58,887 nt of DNA from Pseudomonadota bacterium (GCA_021793575.1 JAJYSM010000014.1:1-58887), one strand, 5' to 3'; shown: positions 16,652 through 26,035, numbered from the stretch's first letter. Numbers and translations are program-made. Notes: generated from the sequence alone by a model not told the origin.

Positions 16652-17833
16652 ATGACTTCCTCGCGCGCCAGTTCACGCATCACTTCCGGCTTCGGCACCG
16701 GTGCCCGCCTGGTCGCGGCACGGCGCACGCCGGTCGGGCGCAGTCATGCGGACAAGGGCGCGCTGCGCGGCTGGCGCGCCGACGAACTGCTGGAACAGCT
16801 GATCCGGGATATCGCCCAGGCGCTGCCCGAGCCGGCCGCGATCGACGACGTGCTGATCGGTTGCGTCGGCCAGCATCTGGAGCAGGGCAAGAACATCGCC
16901 CGCCTGGCCGCGTTGCTGGCCGGGCTACCCGACAGTGTGCCCGGTGCCACCTTCAACCGGCTGTGCGCGTCGAGCCTGGAAGCGTTCAACACGGCGGCGA
17001 CGCGGATCGCCGCCGGCGATGCCGAGCTGTTGCTGGCCGGTGGCGTGGAACACATGCAGCACGTGCCGATGACCGCAGCGCTCGACTACCATCCGGCGCT
17101 GCTGGCACGACCGCCGTTTCCGTTCAATAACATGGGTCTGGCCGCCGAATGGCTGGCTGCGCGCGACGGCATCGATCGCGCCGCGCAGGACGCCTGGGCG
17201 CTGACCAGCCATCGCCGCGCGGTGGCCGCGCAACGCAGCGGCCGTTTCGACGCCGAGCTGCTGGCGCTCGAACGGGACGGCGCGCGCATCGGCGCCGACC
17301 AGCTGCCGCGCGCCGATGCCAGCCTGCAGGCGCTGTCCGACCTGAAAGCCGCCTTCAAGGCCGACGGCAGCGTGACCGCCGGCAACGCCTCGCCGCTCAG
17401 TGATGGCGCCAGCCTGACCTTGCTGGCCTCGGCCGGCGCCTGCGTCCGGTTGGGTTTGACGGCGCGCGCCGAGGTGCTGGGTGCGACGGTCATCGGCACC
17501 GCGCCAGAGGCGATGGGCCACGCGCCGGTGCTGGCGATCCGCCGGCTGCTCGGACGCCACGGGCTGAGCGTCGCCGACATCGACCGTTTCGAGATCAACG
17601 AGGCTTTCGCCGCGCAGCTGCTGTCGAACCTGCGCGCGCTCGAACTCGACCCGGAACGCGTCAACCCCTGGGGTGGCGCGATCGCGCTCGGCCATCCGCT
17701 TGGCGCCACCGGCACCCGCCTGATCACCACCTTGTTGCATGGCCTGGAAGCCGACGATGGCGAGTTCGGCATCGCCGCGCTGTGTGTCGGCCACGGCCAG
17801 GGCGTCGCCACCCTCATCCGGAGACTGCACTGA
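16652..17833 (+). CDS. Thiolase (acyl-CoA acetyltransferase), second copy
   Basis: A 393-residue thiolase with NRLCASSLEAFN (nucleophilic cysteine), EINEAFAAQ, GGAIALGHPLGATG and ALCVGHGQG. It is clearly diverged from the thiolase at 14635: the active-site context and the C-terminal motif (GHGQG against GGGQG) differ. That argues for different substrates, for example a dicarboxylyl-CoA of C7 and acetoacetyl-CoA. Its stop overlaps the hcrC start in TGATG. Confidence 0.82.
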   Translation: MTSSRASSRITSGFGTGARLVAARRTPVGRSHADKGALRGWRADELLEQLIRDIAQALPEPAAIDDVLIGCVGQHLEQGKNIARLAALLAGLPDSVPGATFNRLCASSLEAFNTAATRIAAGDAELLLAGGVEHMQHVPMTAALDYHPALLARPPFPFNNMGLAAEWLAARDGIDRAAQDAWALTSHRRAVAAQRSGRFDAELLALERDGARIGADQLPRADASLQALSDLKAAFKADGSVTAGNASPLSDGASLTLLASAGACVRLGLTARAEVLGATVIGTAPEAMGHAPVLAIRRLLGRHGLSVADIDRFEINEAFAAQLLSNLRALELDPERVNPWGGAIALGHPLGATGTRLITTLLHGLEADDGEFGIAALCVGHGQGVATLIRRLH

Positions 17834-18351
17834 TGGACAGCGAGATCAAGCGCACGCTGCGGGACGGTGGCGCGGTGCGGCTGCTGAGCCTTGAGGTCAA
17901 CGGCCAACGCCAGCAGCGCGCGGTGATGCCCGACATTACCCTGCTCGACTTCCTGCGCGAGGAACTGGGCCTGACCGGCAGCAAACGCGGCTGCGATCTG
18001 GGCGAGTGCGGCTGCTGCGCGGTGCTGGTCGATGGCCGTCCGATGCTGGCCTGCCTGCTGCCGGCCGCCGACCTCGAACACAGCGCGATCACCACGATCG
18101 AGGGCATCGCCGAGGGCACGACGCTGCATCCGCTGCAGCAGGCGATGATCGACGAGGGTGCGGTGCAGTGCGGCTATTGCACGCCGGCGATGGTGATCAA
18201 CGGCGTGCACCTGTTCGCGGGCGAGCTGCGCCCGGACGCCGAAGCCATCCGCACCTGCATCTCGGCCACCAGCTGCCGCTGCACCGGCTACAACCGCATC
18301 GTGCAGGCGTTCGAGCGCACCGCCGAACGCCTCGCGGAGGACCGGCCGTGA
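17833..18351 (+). CDS. hcrC: 4-hydroxybenzoyl-CoA reductase, [2Fe-2S] gamma subunit
   Basis: A 172-residue two-cluster iron-sulfur protein of the xanthine oxidase family. The first cluster ligands are C54, C59, C62 and C74 (GCDLGECGCC region) and the second C113, C116, C148 and C150 (QCGYC and CRCTGY). It would pass electrons between the FAD/[4Fe-4S] subunit and the molybdenum subunit. The next gene overlaps by a GTGA and encodes the Mo subunit. The family includes many dehydrogenases; the 4-hydroxybenzoyl-CoA assignment comes from the partner HcrB-type subunit. Confidence 0.85.
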   Translation: MDSEIKRTLRDGGAVRLLSLEVNGQRQQRAVMPDITLLDFLREELGLTGSKRGCDLGECGCCAVLVDGRPMLACLLPAADLEHSAITTIEGIAEGTTLHPLQQAMIDEGAVQCGYCTPAMVINGVHLFAGELRPDAEAIRTCISATSCRCTGYNRIVQAFERTAERLAEDRP

Positions 18352-20732
18352 ACGCGTACCGTATCGTCGGCACGCCGCAGCCGCAGATCGACGCCCGCGA
18401 CAAGGTCACCGGGCGTGCGCGCTACACCGACGACATCCGCCTGCCGAACTGCCTGCACGCCGCGATCCTGCGTTCGCCGCACGCCAGCGCGCGCATCCGC
18501 GCGATCGATACGGCGCGCGCCGCGGCACTGCCCGGCGTCAAGGCGGTACTGACGGGCACCGATTTCGAGCGCACCTTCGGCGTGCTGCCGATCAGCAAGG
18601 ACGAACCGGCGCTGGCGCGCGAGCGGGTGCGCTACGTTGGCGAGCCGGTTGCCGCGGTGGCGGCGGAAACCGCCGCGCTCGCTGCCGCGGCGCTCGCGCT
18701 GATCACGGTCGACTACGCGCCGACGCCGCCGGTGCTGGACGCCCGCCAGGCGCTCAAGCCCACCGACGACCCGCTGCACCCCGAGTTGCAGCGCGACAAC
18801 AATCTGCACAAGCAGGTCGAGCAGCGCTTCGGCGACCCCGAGGCCGGCTTCGCGCAGGCCAGCATCGTGATCGAGAAGCGCTTCACCTTCCCCAGCGTCA
18901 CCCACGCCTTCAGCGAGCCGCACGCGGTGCAGGTGGAAATCGACGGCCGCGGCAACCTCACCGTCTACAGCGCCACCCAGGTGCCGCATTACGTGCATCT
19001 GGCGCTGGCGGAAGTGCTGGGCATCGACGAACACCGCGTACGGGTGATCAAACCGCACCTCGGTGGCGGCTTCGGCGGCAAGAGCGACCCGTTCCCGCAC
19101 GAGATGATCGCGGCCAAGCTGGCGCTGGTCACCGGCCGCAACGTGCGCCTGCGTTTCTCACGCGAGGACGTGTTTTTCAGCCACCACGGCCGCCATCCGA
19201 CCCAACTGACGATGAAGCTCGGCTTTCACCCCGCGCACGGCATCACCGCCCTGACCGGCGATTTCCTGATCGACGGCGGCGCCTACGGCAGCTTCGGCGT
19301 GGTCACCACCTACTACAACGGCGTGCTGCTGCAAGGCCCGTATCCGGTGCCGAACTTCGCCTTCCGTTGCCGCCGCATGTACACCAACAAGCCGATGTGC
19401 GGCGCGATGCGCGGTCACGGCGGCGTCAATCCGCGCTTCGCCTCCGAGGTGCTGATGGACATGGCCATGGTCCAGTCGGGGCTTGACCCGTGCCAGGCGC
19501 GCATCGACCTGATCCACCGCGAGAACACGCTCACCATCAACGAATTCCGGATCACCTCAGTCGGCCTCAGGCGCGGACTGGAAGAGGCCATGCGCCGCAG
19601 TGGCTGGCGCGAGAAGTACGGCAAGTTGCCGTACGGCAAGGGCATCGGCGTCGCCTGCGGTTTCTTCATCAGCGGCAGCGCCCTGCCGATCCACCGAAAC
19701 CAGCAGCCGGCCAGCACGGTGCGGCTGACGGTCGAATTCGACGGCGCGGTGACGGTGTATTCGGGCGCGGCCGACATTGGCCAGGGCAGCGACACCGTGC
19801 TGGCGATGATGGCGGCCGAGGTACTGGGCGTGGAGCTCGGCCAGGTCAAAGTGGTGGCGGCCGATACCCGGCTGACCCCGGTCGACCTCGGCAGTTACAG
19901 CTCGCGGGTGACCTTCATGGCCGGCAATGCCGCCCGCAACGCGGCGATCCGCATGCGCCGGCTGCTGGTTGCGGCGGCCTGCCGGCTGCTGGCGCTACCC
20001 GAGCCCGTGTATCCGTCACCGACCGCGCCCGCGGACGGCTTCCACCAGGGCGGACGTGCGCCGGATTTCGACGCCGAGTTCCTCGGCGCCAATCCCGATT
20101 ACCGCGACGGCTTCGCGTTCGCGGACGGCCGCATCCGCCATCTCGACAGCGGCAAGGAAACCGGCTTCCTCGCCGCCGTGCATGCGGCGATCGAAGGCCC
20201 GGGCATCCTGCAGACGGTCGGCAACTATCGCCCGCCCAAGCTCGGCGGCAGCTTCAAGGGCGCCGGCGCCGGCCTGTCGCCGACGTACAGCTTCACCGCC
20301 TTCATCGTCGAGGTCAGCGTCGATCCGGACACCGGCTTCGTGAAAGTGGACAAGGCCACCTGCGCCCACGACTGCGGCTTCGCGCTGAATCCGCTGGCGG
20401 TGCGCGGGCAGATCGAGGGCTGCTTCCATATGGGCATGGGCCAGGCACTGATGGAGGAAGTGCTGCACTTCGACGGCGCAGTGCAGAACGCCGGCCTGCT
20501 CGAATACAAGATCCCCTCGCCGTTCGAACAGCCTGAAATCGACATCGTGCCCTCGAGCAGCGACGAGAGCGAAGGCCCGTTCGGGGCCAAGGAAGCCGGC
20601 GAGGGTCCGCTGGCACCGGTAATCCCGGCAATCGCCAACGCCATCTTCGATGCGGTTGGCGTGCGTTTGTTCGAACTGCCGCTGCGCCCCGACCGGGTGC
20701 TGGCGGCGATGCGCAGGGCTGCCAGCCGATGA
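18348..20732 (+). CDS. hcrA: 4-hydroxybenzoyl-CoA reductase, molybdenum alpha subunit
   Basis: A 794-residue large subunit of the xanthine oxidase family, starting at a GTG that overlaps the hcrC stop. It would hold the molybdopterin cytosine dinucleotide cofactor and reductively remove the para-hydroxyl of 4-hydroxybenzoyl-CoA to give benzoyl-CoA. Visible family features are HLGGGFGGKSD near 236, AMRGHGGVNPRF, DIGQGSDTVLAM and AKEAGEGPLAP near the C-terminus, where the catalytic glutamate of the family lies. Length is slightly above the Thauera-type protein. The neighbouring mocA and xdhC genes encode the factors such a cofactor needs. Confidence 0.87.
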   Translation: MNAYRIVGTPQPQIDARDKVTGRARYTDDIRLPNCLHAAILRSPHASARIRAIDTARAAALPGVKAVLTGTDFERTFGVLPISKDEPALARERVRYVGEPVAAVAAETAALAAAALALITVDYAPTPPVLDARQALKPTDDPLHPELQRDNNLHKQVEQRFGDPEAGFAQASIVIEKRFTFPSVTHAFSEPHAVQVEIDGRGNLTVYSATQVPHYVHLALAEVLGIDEHRVRVIKPHLGGGFGGKSDPFPHEMIAAKLALVTGRNVRLRFSREDVFFSHHGRHPTQLTMKLGFHPAHGITALTGDFLIDGGAYGSFGVVTTYYNGVLLQGPYPVPNFAFRCRRMYTNKPMCGAMRGHGGVNPRFASEVLMDMAMVQSGLDPCQARIDLIHRENTLTINEFRITSVGLRRGLEEAMRRSGWREKYGKLPYGKGIGVACGFFISGSALPIHRNQQPASTVRLTVEFDGAVTVYSGAADIGQGSDTVLAMMAAEVLGVELGQVKVVAADTRLTPVDLGSYSSRVTFMAGNAARNAAIRMRRLLVAAACRLLALPEPVYPSPTAPADGFHQGGRAPDFDAEFLGANPDYRDGFAFADGRIRHLDSGKETGFLAAVHAAIEGPGILQTVGNYRPPKLGGSFKGAGAGLSPTYSFTAFIVEVSVDPDTGFVKVDKATCAHDCGFALNPLAVRGQIEGCFHMGMGQALMEEVLHFDGAVQNAGLLEYKIPSPFEQPEIDIVPSSSDESEGPFGAKEAGEGPLAPVIPAIANAIFDAVGVRLFELPLRPDRVLAAMRRAASR

Positions 20733-21736
20733 GCGCGCAACCCACCCACTTCGCCTTCGAGCGCCCGGACAGCCTGGCGGCGCTGATCGCCCGGCTCGCG
20801 CAGTTGTCCGCCGCGGGCCACGACTATGCGCTCGCCGCCGGCGCCACCGACCTGATGCCGCAGATCAAGCAGGGGGTAAAAACACCCACCCTGCTGATCT
20901 CGCTCAATGGCGTACCGGAACTTGCCGGTGTGCAGGCCGGTGCCGATGGCAGCCATCGCCTCGGCGCCCTCACCCGGCTCGCCGATCTCGCCAGCGATGC
21001 GCGGCTGCGCCAGCACTATCCGGCCCTGTGCGCCGCCGCCAGCCGCGTCGCCAGTCCGCCGATCCGCCAGCGCGCCAGCCTCGGCGGCAATGTGCTGGTC
21101 GATAATCGCTGCATCTACATCAATCAGAGCCCGCTCAATCGCGCCACTCACGGCGCCTGCTTCAAGGCCGGTGGCGAGGTCTGCCCGCTGGTCAAGTCGG
21201 CGGTACGCGGCAAGCTTCCGCAATGCCAGGCGCGCTTCGTCTCCGATACCGCGCCGGTGCTGTTGATGCTCGATGCGGTGCTGCATCTGGTCTCGCCGCG
21301 CGGCGAGCGGCGACTGCCGCTGACGCAGTTCTACCGCGACGACGGCATGCAACGTCACGTGCTGGCCCGCGACGAGGTATTGGTCGCCATCGAGCTGCCA
21401 CCAGCGGATGACCTGCGCATCGACTATGACAAGCTGACGATTCGCCGGGCGCTGGACTTCCCCTCGCTGGGCATCGCCCTGGGCGCGCGCACGGACAGCA
21501 GCGGCACGCTCAGCGAGTTGTCGCTGGCGATGACCGGCATCGGCACCCATCCCGGCTGCTGGCACTTCGCCGCCGCCGTACACAACAACGCCAATGCCAT
21601 GCTCGACGCGGCCTGTGCCGCTGCACGCGAATCGGCCACCACCTATCAGCAGGATTTTTTTCCGCGTGACTATCGCAAGCGCATGATTGATGTGTTCATC
21701 CACAAGGCCGCGCAACGGCTGGGAGTCGCCCAATGA
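20729..21736 (+). CDS. hcrB: 4-hydroxybenzoyl-CoA reductase, FAD/[4Fe-4S] beta subunit
   Basis: A 335-residue FAD-binding subunit. The flavin region is LAAGATDLMPQ near 35-45 and ASLGGNVLVDNRC near 116-128. After it comes an insertion with four cysteines, C128, C144, C152 and C166. A four-cysteine insertion carrying an extra [4Fe-4S] cluster distinguishes 4-hydroxybenzoyl-CoA reductases from other enzymes of this family, and it makes this the strongest evidence for the hcr assignment. The extra cluster is thought to reverse electron flow toward the substrate. The gene overlaps both neighbours by four bases. Confidence 0.88.
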   Translation: MSAQPTHFAFERPDSLAALIARLAQLSAAGHDYALAAGATDLMPQIKQGVKTPTLLISLNGVPELAGVQAGADGSHRLGALTRLADLASDARLRQHYPALCAAASRVASPPIRQRASLGGNVLVDNRCIYINQSPLNRATHGACFKAGGEVCPLVKSAVRGKLPQCQARFVSDTAPVLLMLDAVLHLVSPRGERRLPLTQFYRDDGMQRHVLARDEVLVAIELPPADDLRIDYDKLTIRRALDFPSLGIALGARTDSSGTLSELSLAMTGIGTHPGCWHFAAAVHNNANAMLDAACAAARESATTYQQDFFPRDYRKRMIDVFIHKAAQRLGVAQ

Positions 21737-22947
21737 ATGTGAGCTCCATGGACGTGGGTACGGTGGATGTGAAGCAGGTCATGCGCAACTACTTCGGTGA
21801 TCTGGACGCGGCCGCCAAAGACCCCGCACGCAAAGTCGCCTGGTGTACCTCGGTGGGTCCGGCCGAGATCCTGCGGGCGATGGGCTTTGCGGTCTACTTC
21901 CCGGAAAACCACGGTGCCCTGCTCGGCGCCACCCGGGTGTCCAGCGACACCATTCCCCTCGCCAACGCACAGGGCTATTCGCCGGAGATCTGCAGCTACC
22001 TTACCTCCGATATTGGCGCCTGTCTGAAGGGCGTCACGCCACTGACCAAGGCTTATGGTCTGGACGGCGTGCCACGCCCGGATGTGCTGGTGTATTGCAC
22101 CAACCAGTGCAAGGACGTGATGCACTGGTTCGCCTGGTACGCGCGGCAATGGCAGGTGCCGTTGCTCGGCATCCACCCGCCGAACCACTTGCCGGAGGTG
22201 CTGCCCGAACACGTAGCCGACGTCGCTTCCCAGTTCCGGCGGCTGATCACGCAGCTCGAAGCCATCACCGGCACGCCGCTCGATCCCGCCGCGCTGCGCC
22301 TGGCCGTGGCCCGCTCGCGCGAGGCCACCGACCTGTGGGAGACCGTGCTCAATACCGCCCGTGCGCGACCGGCACCGCTGAGCTTTTTCGATAGCACGAT
22401 CCTGATGGGCCCGATCGTGGTGCTGCGCGGCACGCAGACCGCCACCGACTACTACCGGGCGCTGCTTGCCGAACTGCAGACCAAGGTCACCGCCGGGCAC
22501 GCCGCGGTGCCGGGCGAGCGCCTGCGCATTTACTGGGAGGGCATGCCGGTCTGGGGCCGACTGCGGCACCTGTCCGACCTGTTCGCCAACAATCGCGCCG
22601 CCGTGGTCGCATCGACCTACTGCAATTCCTGGATCTTCTCCGACTTCGACGCCACGCGACCGCTGGAGAGCATGGCGCAGGCTTACCTGAAGATATTCAT
22701 CAATCGCGACGACGCCTACAAGGAGGCCTACATAGAGCGACTGGCCGGCGAATTCGGTATCGACGGCGTGATTTACCACGCGGCCCGCACGTGCCCGAAC
22801 AACAGCAACAGCTCTTACAACCTGCCGCAGCGGCTGGCCGCGAAGGGCATTCCCGGCATCGTCGTCGATGGCGACCTGTGCGACCTGCGCTGCTTTTCCG
22901 ACGAGCAGAGCACCACCCTGATCGAGGCCTTCCTGGAAACGCTATGA
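21733..22947 (+). CDS. Second BcrB/HgdB-type iron-sulfur reductase or dehydratase subunit
   Basis: A 404-residue protein of the 2-hydroxyacyl-CoA dehydratase/benzoyl-CoA reductase family, distinct from bcrB and bcrC in the same operon. It aligns by eye with BcrB at EICSYLTSDIGACLKG, DVLVYCTNQCKDVMHWF, GVIYHAARTCPNNS and VVDGDLCDLRCF. It has nine cysteines (38, 87, 97, 122, 126, 297, 354, 383, 387), more than BcrB shows at matching sites. No second catalytic-subunit gene accompanies it, only an activase, so it is likely a homodimer. The reaction is unknown: it could be an aryl- or alicyclic-CoA reductase, a dehydratase, or a double-cubane-type reductase. Confidence 0.75.
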   Translation: MNVSSMDVGTVDVKQVMRNYFGDLDAAAKDPARKVAWCTSVGPAEILRAMGFAVYFPENHGALLGATRVSSDTIPLANAQGYSPEICSYLTSDIGACLKGVTPLTKAYGLDGVPRPDVLVYCTNQCKDVMHWFAWYARQWQVPLLGIHPPNHLPEVLPEHVADVASQFRRLITQLEAITGTPLDPAALRLAVARSREATDLWETVLNTARARPAPLSFFDSTILMGPIVVLRGTQTATDYYRALLAELQTKVTAGHAAVPGERLRIYWEGMPVWGRLRHLSDLFANNRAAVVASTYCNSWIFSDFDATRPLESMAQAYLKIFINRDDAYKEAYIERLAGEFGIDGVIYHAARTCPNNSNSSYNLPQRLAAKGIPGIVVDGDLCDLRCFSDEQSTTLIEAFLETL

Positions 22948-23849
22948 GCACCGCCGTCGAACCCGATCGCCCGCACAGCGACGCCGCGCCCCCCGTCGAG
23001 GTGTTCTGGGGCGTGGACTGCGGCAGTGCCGAGATCAAGGTCGTCGCGATCGACCGCGAAGGACGGCTGCTGACCACGCGCAAGTACCGCACCCTGTTCC
23101 CGCTGGTCGAGCATGTGCACCGCAGCCTGGCCGGTCACGCCGACGAGCTCTCGGCGATCATCGACAGCGACCGCGCCGCACTTCCCCCGGACGGCCGGCA
23201 GCCGAGCCTGCGCCCCGGCCACAAGGTGTTTGCCACCGGCTACGGACGCCACCACATCGGCTTCGTGCAGGGCCAGCTGACCGAGATCAAAGCCCATTAC
23301 CTTGGCGTGCAACACCAGCTCGGGCTGCAGCAGGATTACACCATCATCGACATCGGCGGCCAGGACGCCAAGGTGATCCGCGCGACGCCGGGCCGGGTCG
23401 AAAAATTTGCCATCAACCGCAAGTGTGCGGCCGGCACCGGCGCCTACATCGAGGAACTGGCGCACCGGCTGGAAGTGCCGATGGGCGAGCTGCCACGCCT
23501 CGCTGCGGCGCACGACAAGGATCTCACCCTCAACAGCTACTGCACGGTGTTCTCCGGACAGGAAGTGATCAAGCTGCTGATGCAGGGCGAGCGGGTCGAG
23601 AACCTGATCCACGCCATGTATCGCTCGGTGGTCAAGCGGGTGCTGGAAATGACCCCGATCGATACCGACACCCTGGTGTTTTCCGGCGGCGTGATGAGCC
23701 ACCACTCCATTCTGATGCCGCTGTTCGCCGAACGCTTCGACGCGGTGCGCACCCTTCTTGCTCCCAACGCACAGTTCTGTGGTGCGCTGGGCGCGGCAAT
23801 CCATGGCTTGAACGAGGAGAGCGACAATGGCCTACCGAATCACCAGTGA
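22944..23849 (+). CDS. ATP-dependent activase for the second BcrB/HgdB-type protein
   Basis: A 301-residue HgdC/BadG-type ASKHA ATPase. It has GVDCGSAEIKVV near 23-34, IDIGGQDAKVI near 135 and two cluster cysteines, C161 (NRKCAAGTGAYIEE) and C200 (NSYCTVFSGQEV). Such activases form homodimers with one bridging [4Fe-4S] cluster and inject electrons into the partner after ATP hydrolysis. The start overlaps the partner's stop by ATGA, so the two are made together. It differs from BcrA and BcrD, and being single it fits a homodimeric activase. The 3' end overlaps the ferredoxin gene by 23 bases. Confidence 0.82.
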   Translation: MSTAVEPDRPHSDAAPPVEVFWGVDCGSAEIKVVAIDREGRLLTTRKYRTLFPLVEHVHRSLAGHADELSAIIDSDRAALPPDGRQPSLRPGHKVFATGYGRHHIGFVQGQLTEIKAHYLGVQHQLGLQQDYTIIDIGGQDAKVIRATPGRVEKFAINRKCAAGTGAYIEELAHRLEVPMGELPRLAAAHDKDLTLNSYCTVFSGQEVIKLLMQGERVENLIHAMYRSVVKRVLEMTPIDTDTLVFSGGVMSHHSILMPLFAERFDAVRTLLAPNAQFCGALGAAIHGLNEESDNGLPNHQ

Positions 23850-24117
23850 CTGCAACCTGTGCGATGCCTGCGTGACCGAATGCCCGAACGAGGCGATCAC
23901 CGCCGGCGCCAACATCTACACGATCGATCCCGCCAAATGTACCGAATGCGTGGGTTTTTTCGGCGAAGCACAATGCGCCGCCGTGTGCCCGCAGGAATGC
24001 TGCGAGCCCGACCCCGACCGCGTCGAGCCCGAGGCGGCCCTGCTCGAGCGCGCCCGCCGTCTGCATCCGGAAGAGGATTTTTCGGGTGATGTGCCCTCGC
24101 GTTTTTCCGCGCAGTGA
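23827..24117 (+). CDS. fdx: 2[4Fe-4S] ferredoxin
   Basis: A 96-residue ferredoxin with two cluster motifs: C9, C12, C15, C19 and C38, C41, C50, C54. The eight-residue gap between C41 and C50 and the C-terminal tail are typical of Allochromatium-type low-potential ferredoxins, the kind that donates to benzoyl-CoA reductase. Position between an activase gene and korA fits a carrier that takes electrons from KorAB and hands them to BcrAD and probably also to the second activase. Confidence 0.88.
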   Translation: MAYRITSDCNLCDACVTECPNEAITAGANIYTIDPAKCTECVGFFGEAQCAAVCPQECCEPDPDRVEPEAALLERARRLHPEEDFSGDVPSRFSAQ

Positions 24118-24151
24118 CCGCTGACTCCGTCCCGCTGGTGCAGGCAACCCC

Positions 24152-26035
24152 ATGAACCAAGGCCATGCCGCTTTCGATCTGCCCGATCCGGACCTGATCC
24201 AGGTTCAGACGCTGGACGAGATCACCGTCAAATTCGCCGGCGATTCCGGTGACGGCATCCAGCTGGCCGGACAAAAGTTCGCGCTGCTGGCCAGCGCCGC
24301 AGGCGAGACCGTACGCACCTTGCCCGACTACCCGGCGGAGATCCGCTCGCCGGCCGGCAGCCTCGGCGGCGTCTCCGGCTTTCAGGTGCGTACCGGCGGC
24401 GGCGGCATCCACACCCCCGGCGACCGCATCGATCTGCTGGTGGCGATGAATCCGGCCGCGTTGCGCAGCAACCTGCCCGAACTCAAGGCCAATGGCATCA
24501 TCATCCTCGACGAGAGCGCATTCACCACCGCCAATCTGGACAAGGCGGGCTTCTCCGGCAATCCACTGGAAGACGGTACGTTGCGCGATTACCGGGTATT
24601 TCCGGTGCCGATCGGCAAGCTCACCCGCGGCGCGCTCAAGGGTCTGGCATTGTCGAACAAGCAGACCAGCCGCAGCCGCAATTTCTTCGCGCTGGGGCTG
24701 ATTTGCTGGCTGTTCCCACGGCCACGGGCGGGGGTCGATGAGTGGATTGCACAGCGCTTCGCCGCCACTCCGGAACTGGCCGAAGCCAACCATCACGCCT
24801 TTCACGCCGGCTGGAACTACGGCGAGACGGCAGAGTATTTCGTCAGTCCCCTGCGGGTGGCCGTCGACCCGCGTCAACGCAGCGCCGGCGTCTATCGCTT
24901 CGTCAGCGGCAATGCCGCGCTCGCCAAGGGCCTGGTGCAATCCGCCCGCCGCGCCGGGCTGTCGTTGTTCCTGGGCGGCTATCCGATCACCCCGGCGACC
25001 GAGGTGATGCAGGAGCTCAGCCGCTATCGTGATCCCGACGTGCGCATGTTCCAGGCCGAGGACGAGATCGCCGCGATCGGCAGCGCCATCGGCGCCGCCT
25101 TCGCCGGCGCGCTGGGCGCCACCAGCACGTCCGGCCCGGGTCTGTCCCTGATGGGCGAGTTCCTCAACCTGGCGGTGATCGCCGAGCTGCCGCTGGTGGT
25201 GATCAACGTGCAGCGCGCCGGCCCATCCACGGGCATCCCGACCAAGTCCGAGCAGGCCGACCTGCTGCAGGCCTTGCACGGCCGGCACGGCGAATCGCCA
25301 CTGCCGGTGCTGGCCGCCGCGACGCCGGCAGACTGCTTCGACACCGTGGTCGAGGCCAGCCGCATCGCGCTGCGCTACATGACGCCGGTGGTCGTGCTCA
25401 GCGACCTGTCGCTGGCCAGCAGCGCCGAAGTCTGGCGCGAACCCGCGCTGGACGAACTGCCCGAATTCACCGTACACCGTGCGGTGGCCGGCGCAGATTT
25501 CCAACCCTACCGGCGCGACCCGCAAACCCTGGCCCGACCCTGGGCGGTACCAGGCAACCCGGGCATGGAGCACGTCATCGGTGGCCTGGAGAAAGCCGGT
25601 GCGAGTGGCGCGGTGTGCTACGAAGCGGAAAACCACGCGACGATGGTGCAGCTGCGTCACGACAAGGTCGCCGGTGTCGCCGCCGATTATCCGGCCACCA
25701 CCGTGCATGGCGACACTGACGCCCGCCTGCTGCTGCTCGGCTGGGGCAGCAGCTTCGGCGCCATCCGCGAAGCCACCGACCGTCTGCGCCAGCGTGGTCG
25801 CCCGGTAGCTTGCCTGCACCTGCGCCATCTCAACCCGCTGCCGCGCGACCTGGGCGAGACGCTGCGCCGCCACCGCACCGTGCTGGTGATCGAAAACAAC
25901 AGCGGCCAGCTCTGGCAGCTGCTGCGCGCCGAGTACCTGCTCGACCTGCAGCGCCTGAACAAGGTGCAGGGCACGGCGTTCCGGATCACCGAGATCACCG
26001 AGGCCGCCGAATCGCTGCTGGAGACCCTCACATGA
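24152..26035 (+). CDS. korA: 2-oxoglutarate:ferredoxin oxidoreductase, alpha subunit (gamma-alpha fusion)
   Basis: This subunit has 627 residues. The first 200 or so form a gamma domain (KFAGDSGDGIQLAGQKFALL near 27). The pyrimidine-binding alpha domain follows, with GGYPITPATEVM near 275 and AEDEIAAIGSAIGAAFAGA near 300. With KorB it would oxidise a 2-oxoacid, most likely 2-oxoglutarate from the TCA cycle, to the acyl-CoA and reduce ferredoxin. In Thauera-type operons korAB lies with bcr genes for this purpose. The stop overlaps the korB start in ATGA. Confidence 0.87.
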   Translation: MNQGHAAFDLPDPDLIQVQTLDEITVKFAGDSGDGIQLAGQKFALLASAAGETVRTLPDYPAEIRSPAGSLGGVSGFQVRTGGGGIHTPGDRIDLLVAMNPAALRSNLPELKANGIIILDESAFTTANLDKAGFSGNPLEDGTLRDYRVFPVPIGKLTRGALKGLALSNKQTSRSRNFFALGLICWLFPRPRAGVDEWIAQRFAATPELAEANHHAFHAGWNYGETAEYFVSPLRVAVDPRQRSAGVYRFVSGNAALAKGLVQSARRAGLSLFLGGYPITPATEVMQELSRYRDPDVRMFQAEDEIAAIGSAIGAAFAGALGATSTSGPGLSLMGEFLNLAVIAELPLVVINVQRAGPSTGIPTKSEQADLLQALHGRHGESPLPVLAAATPADCFDTVVEASRIALRYMTPVVVLSDLSLASSAEVWREPALDELPEFTVHRAVAGADFQPYRRDPQTLARPWAVPGNPGMEHVIGGLEKAGASGAVCYEAENHATMVQLRHDKVAGVAADYPATTVHGDTDARLLLLGWGSSFGAIREATDRLRQRGRPVACLHLRHLNPLPRDLGETLRRHRTVLVIENNSGQLWQLLRAEYLLDLQRLNKVQGTAFRITEITEAAESLLETLT

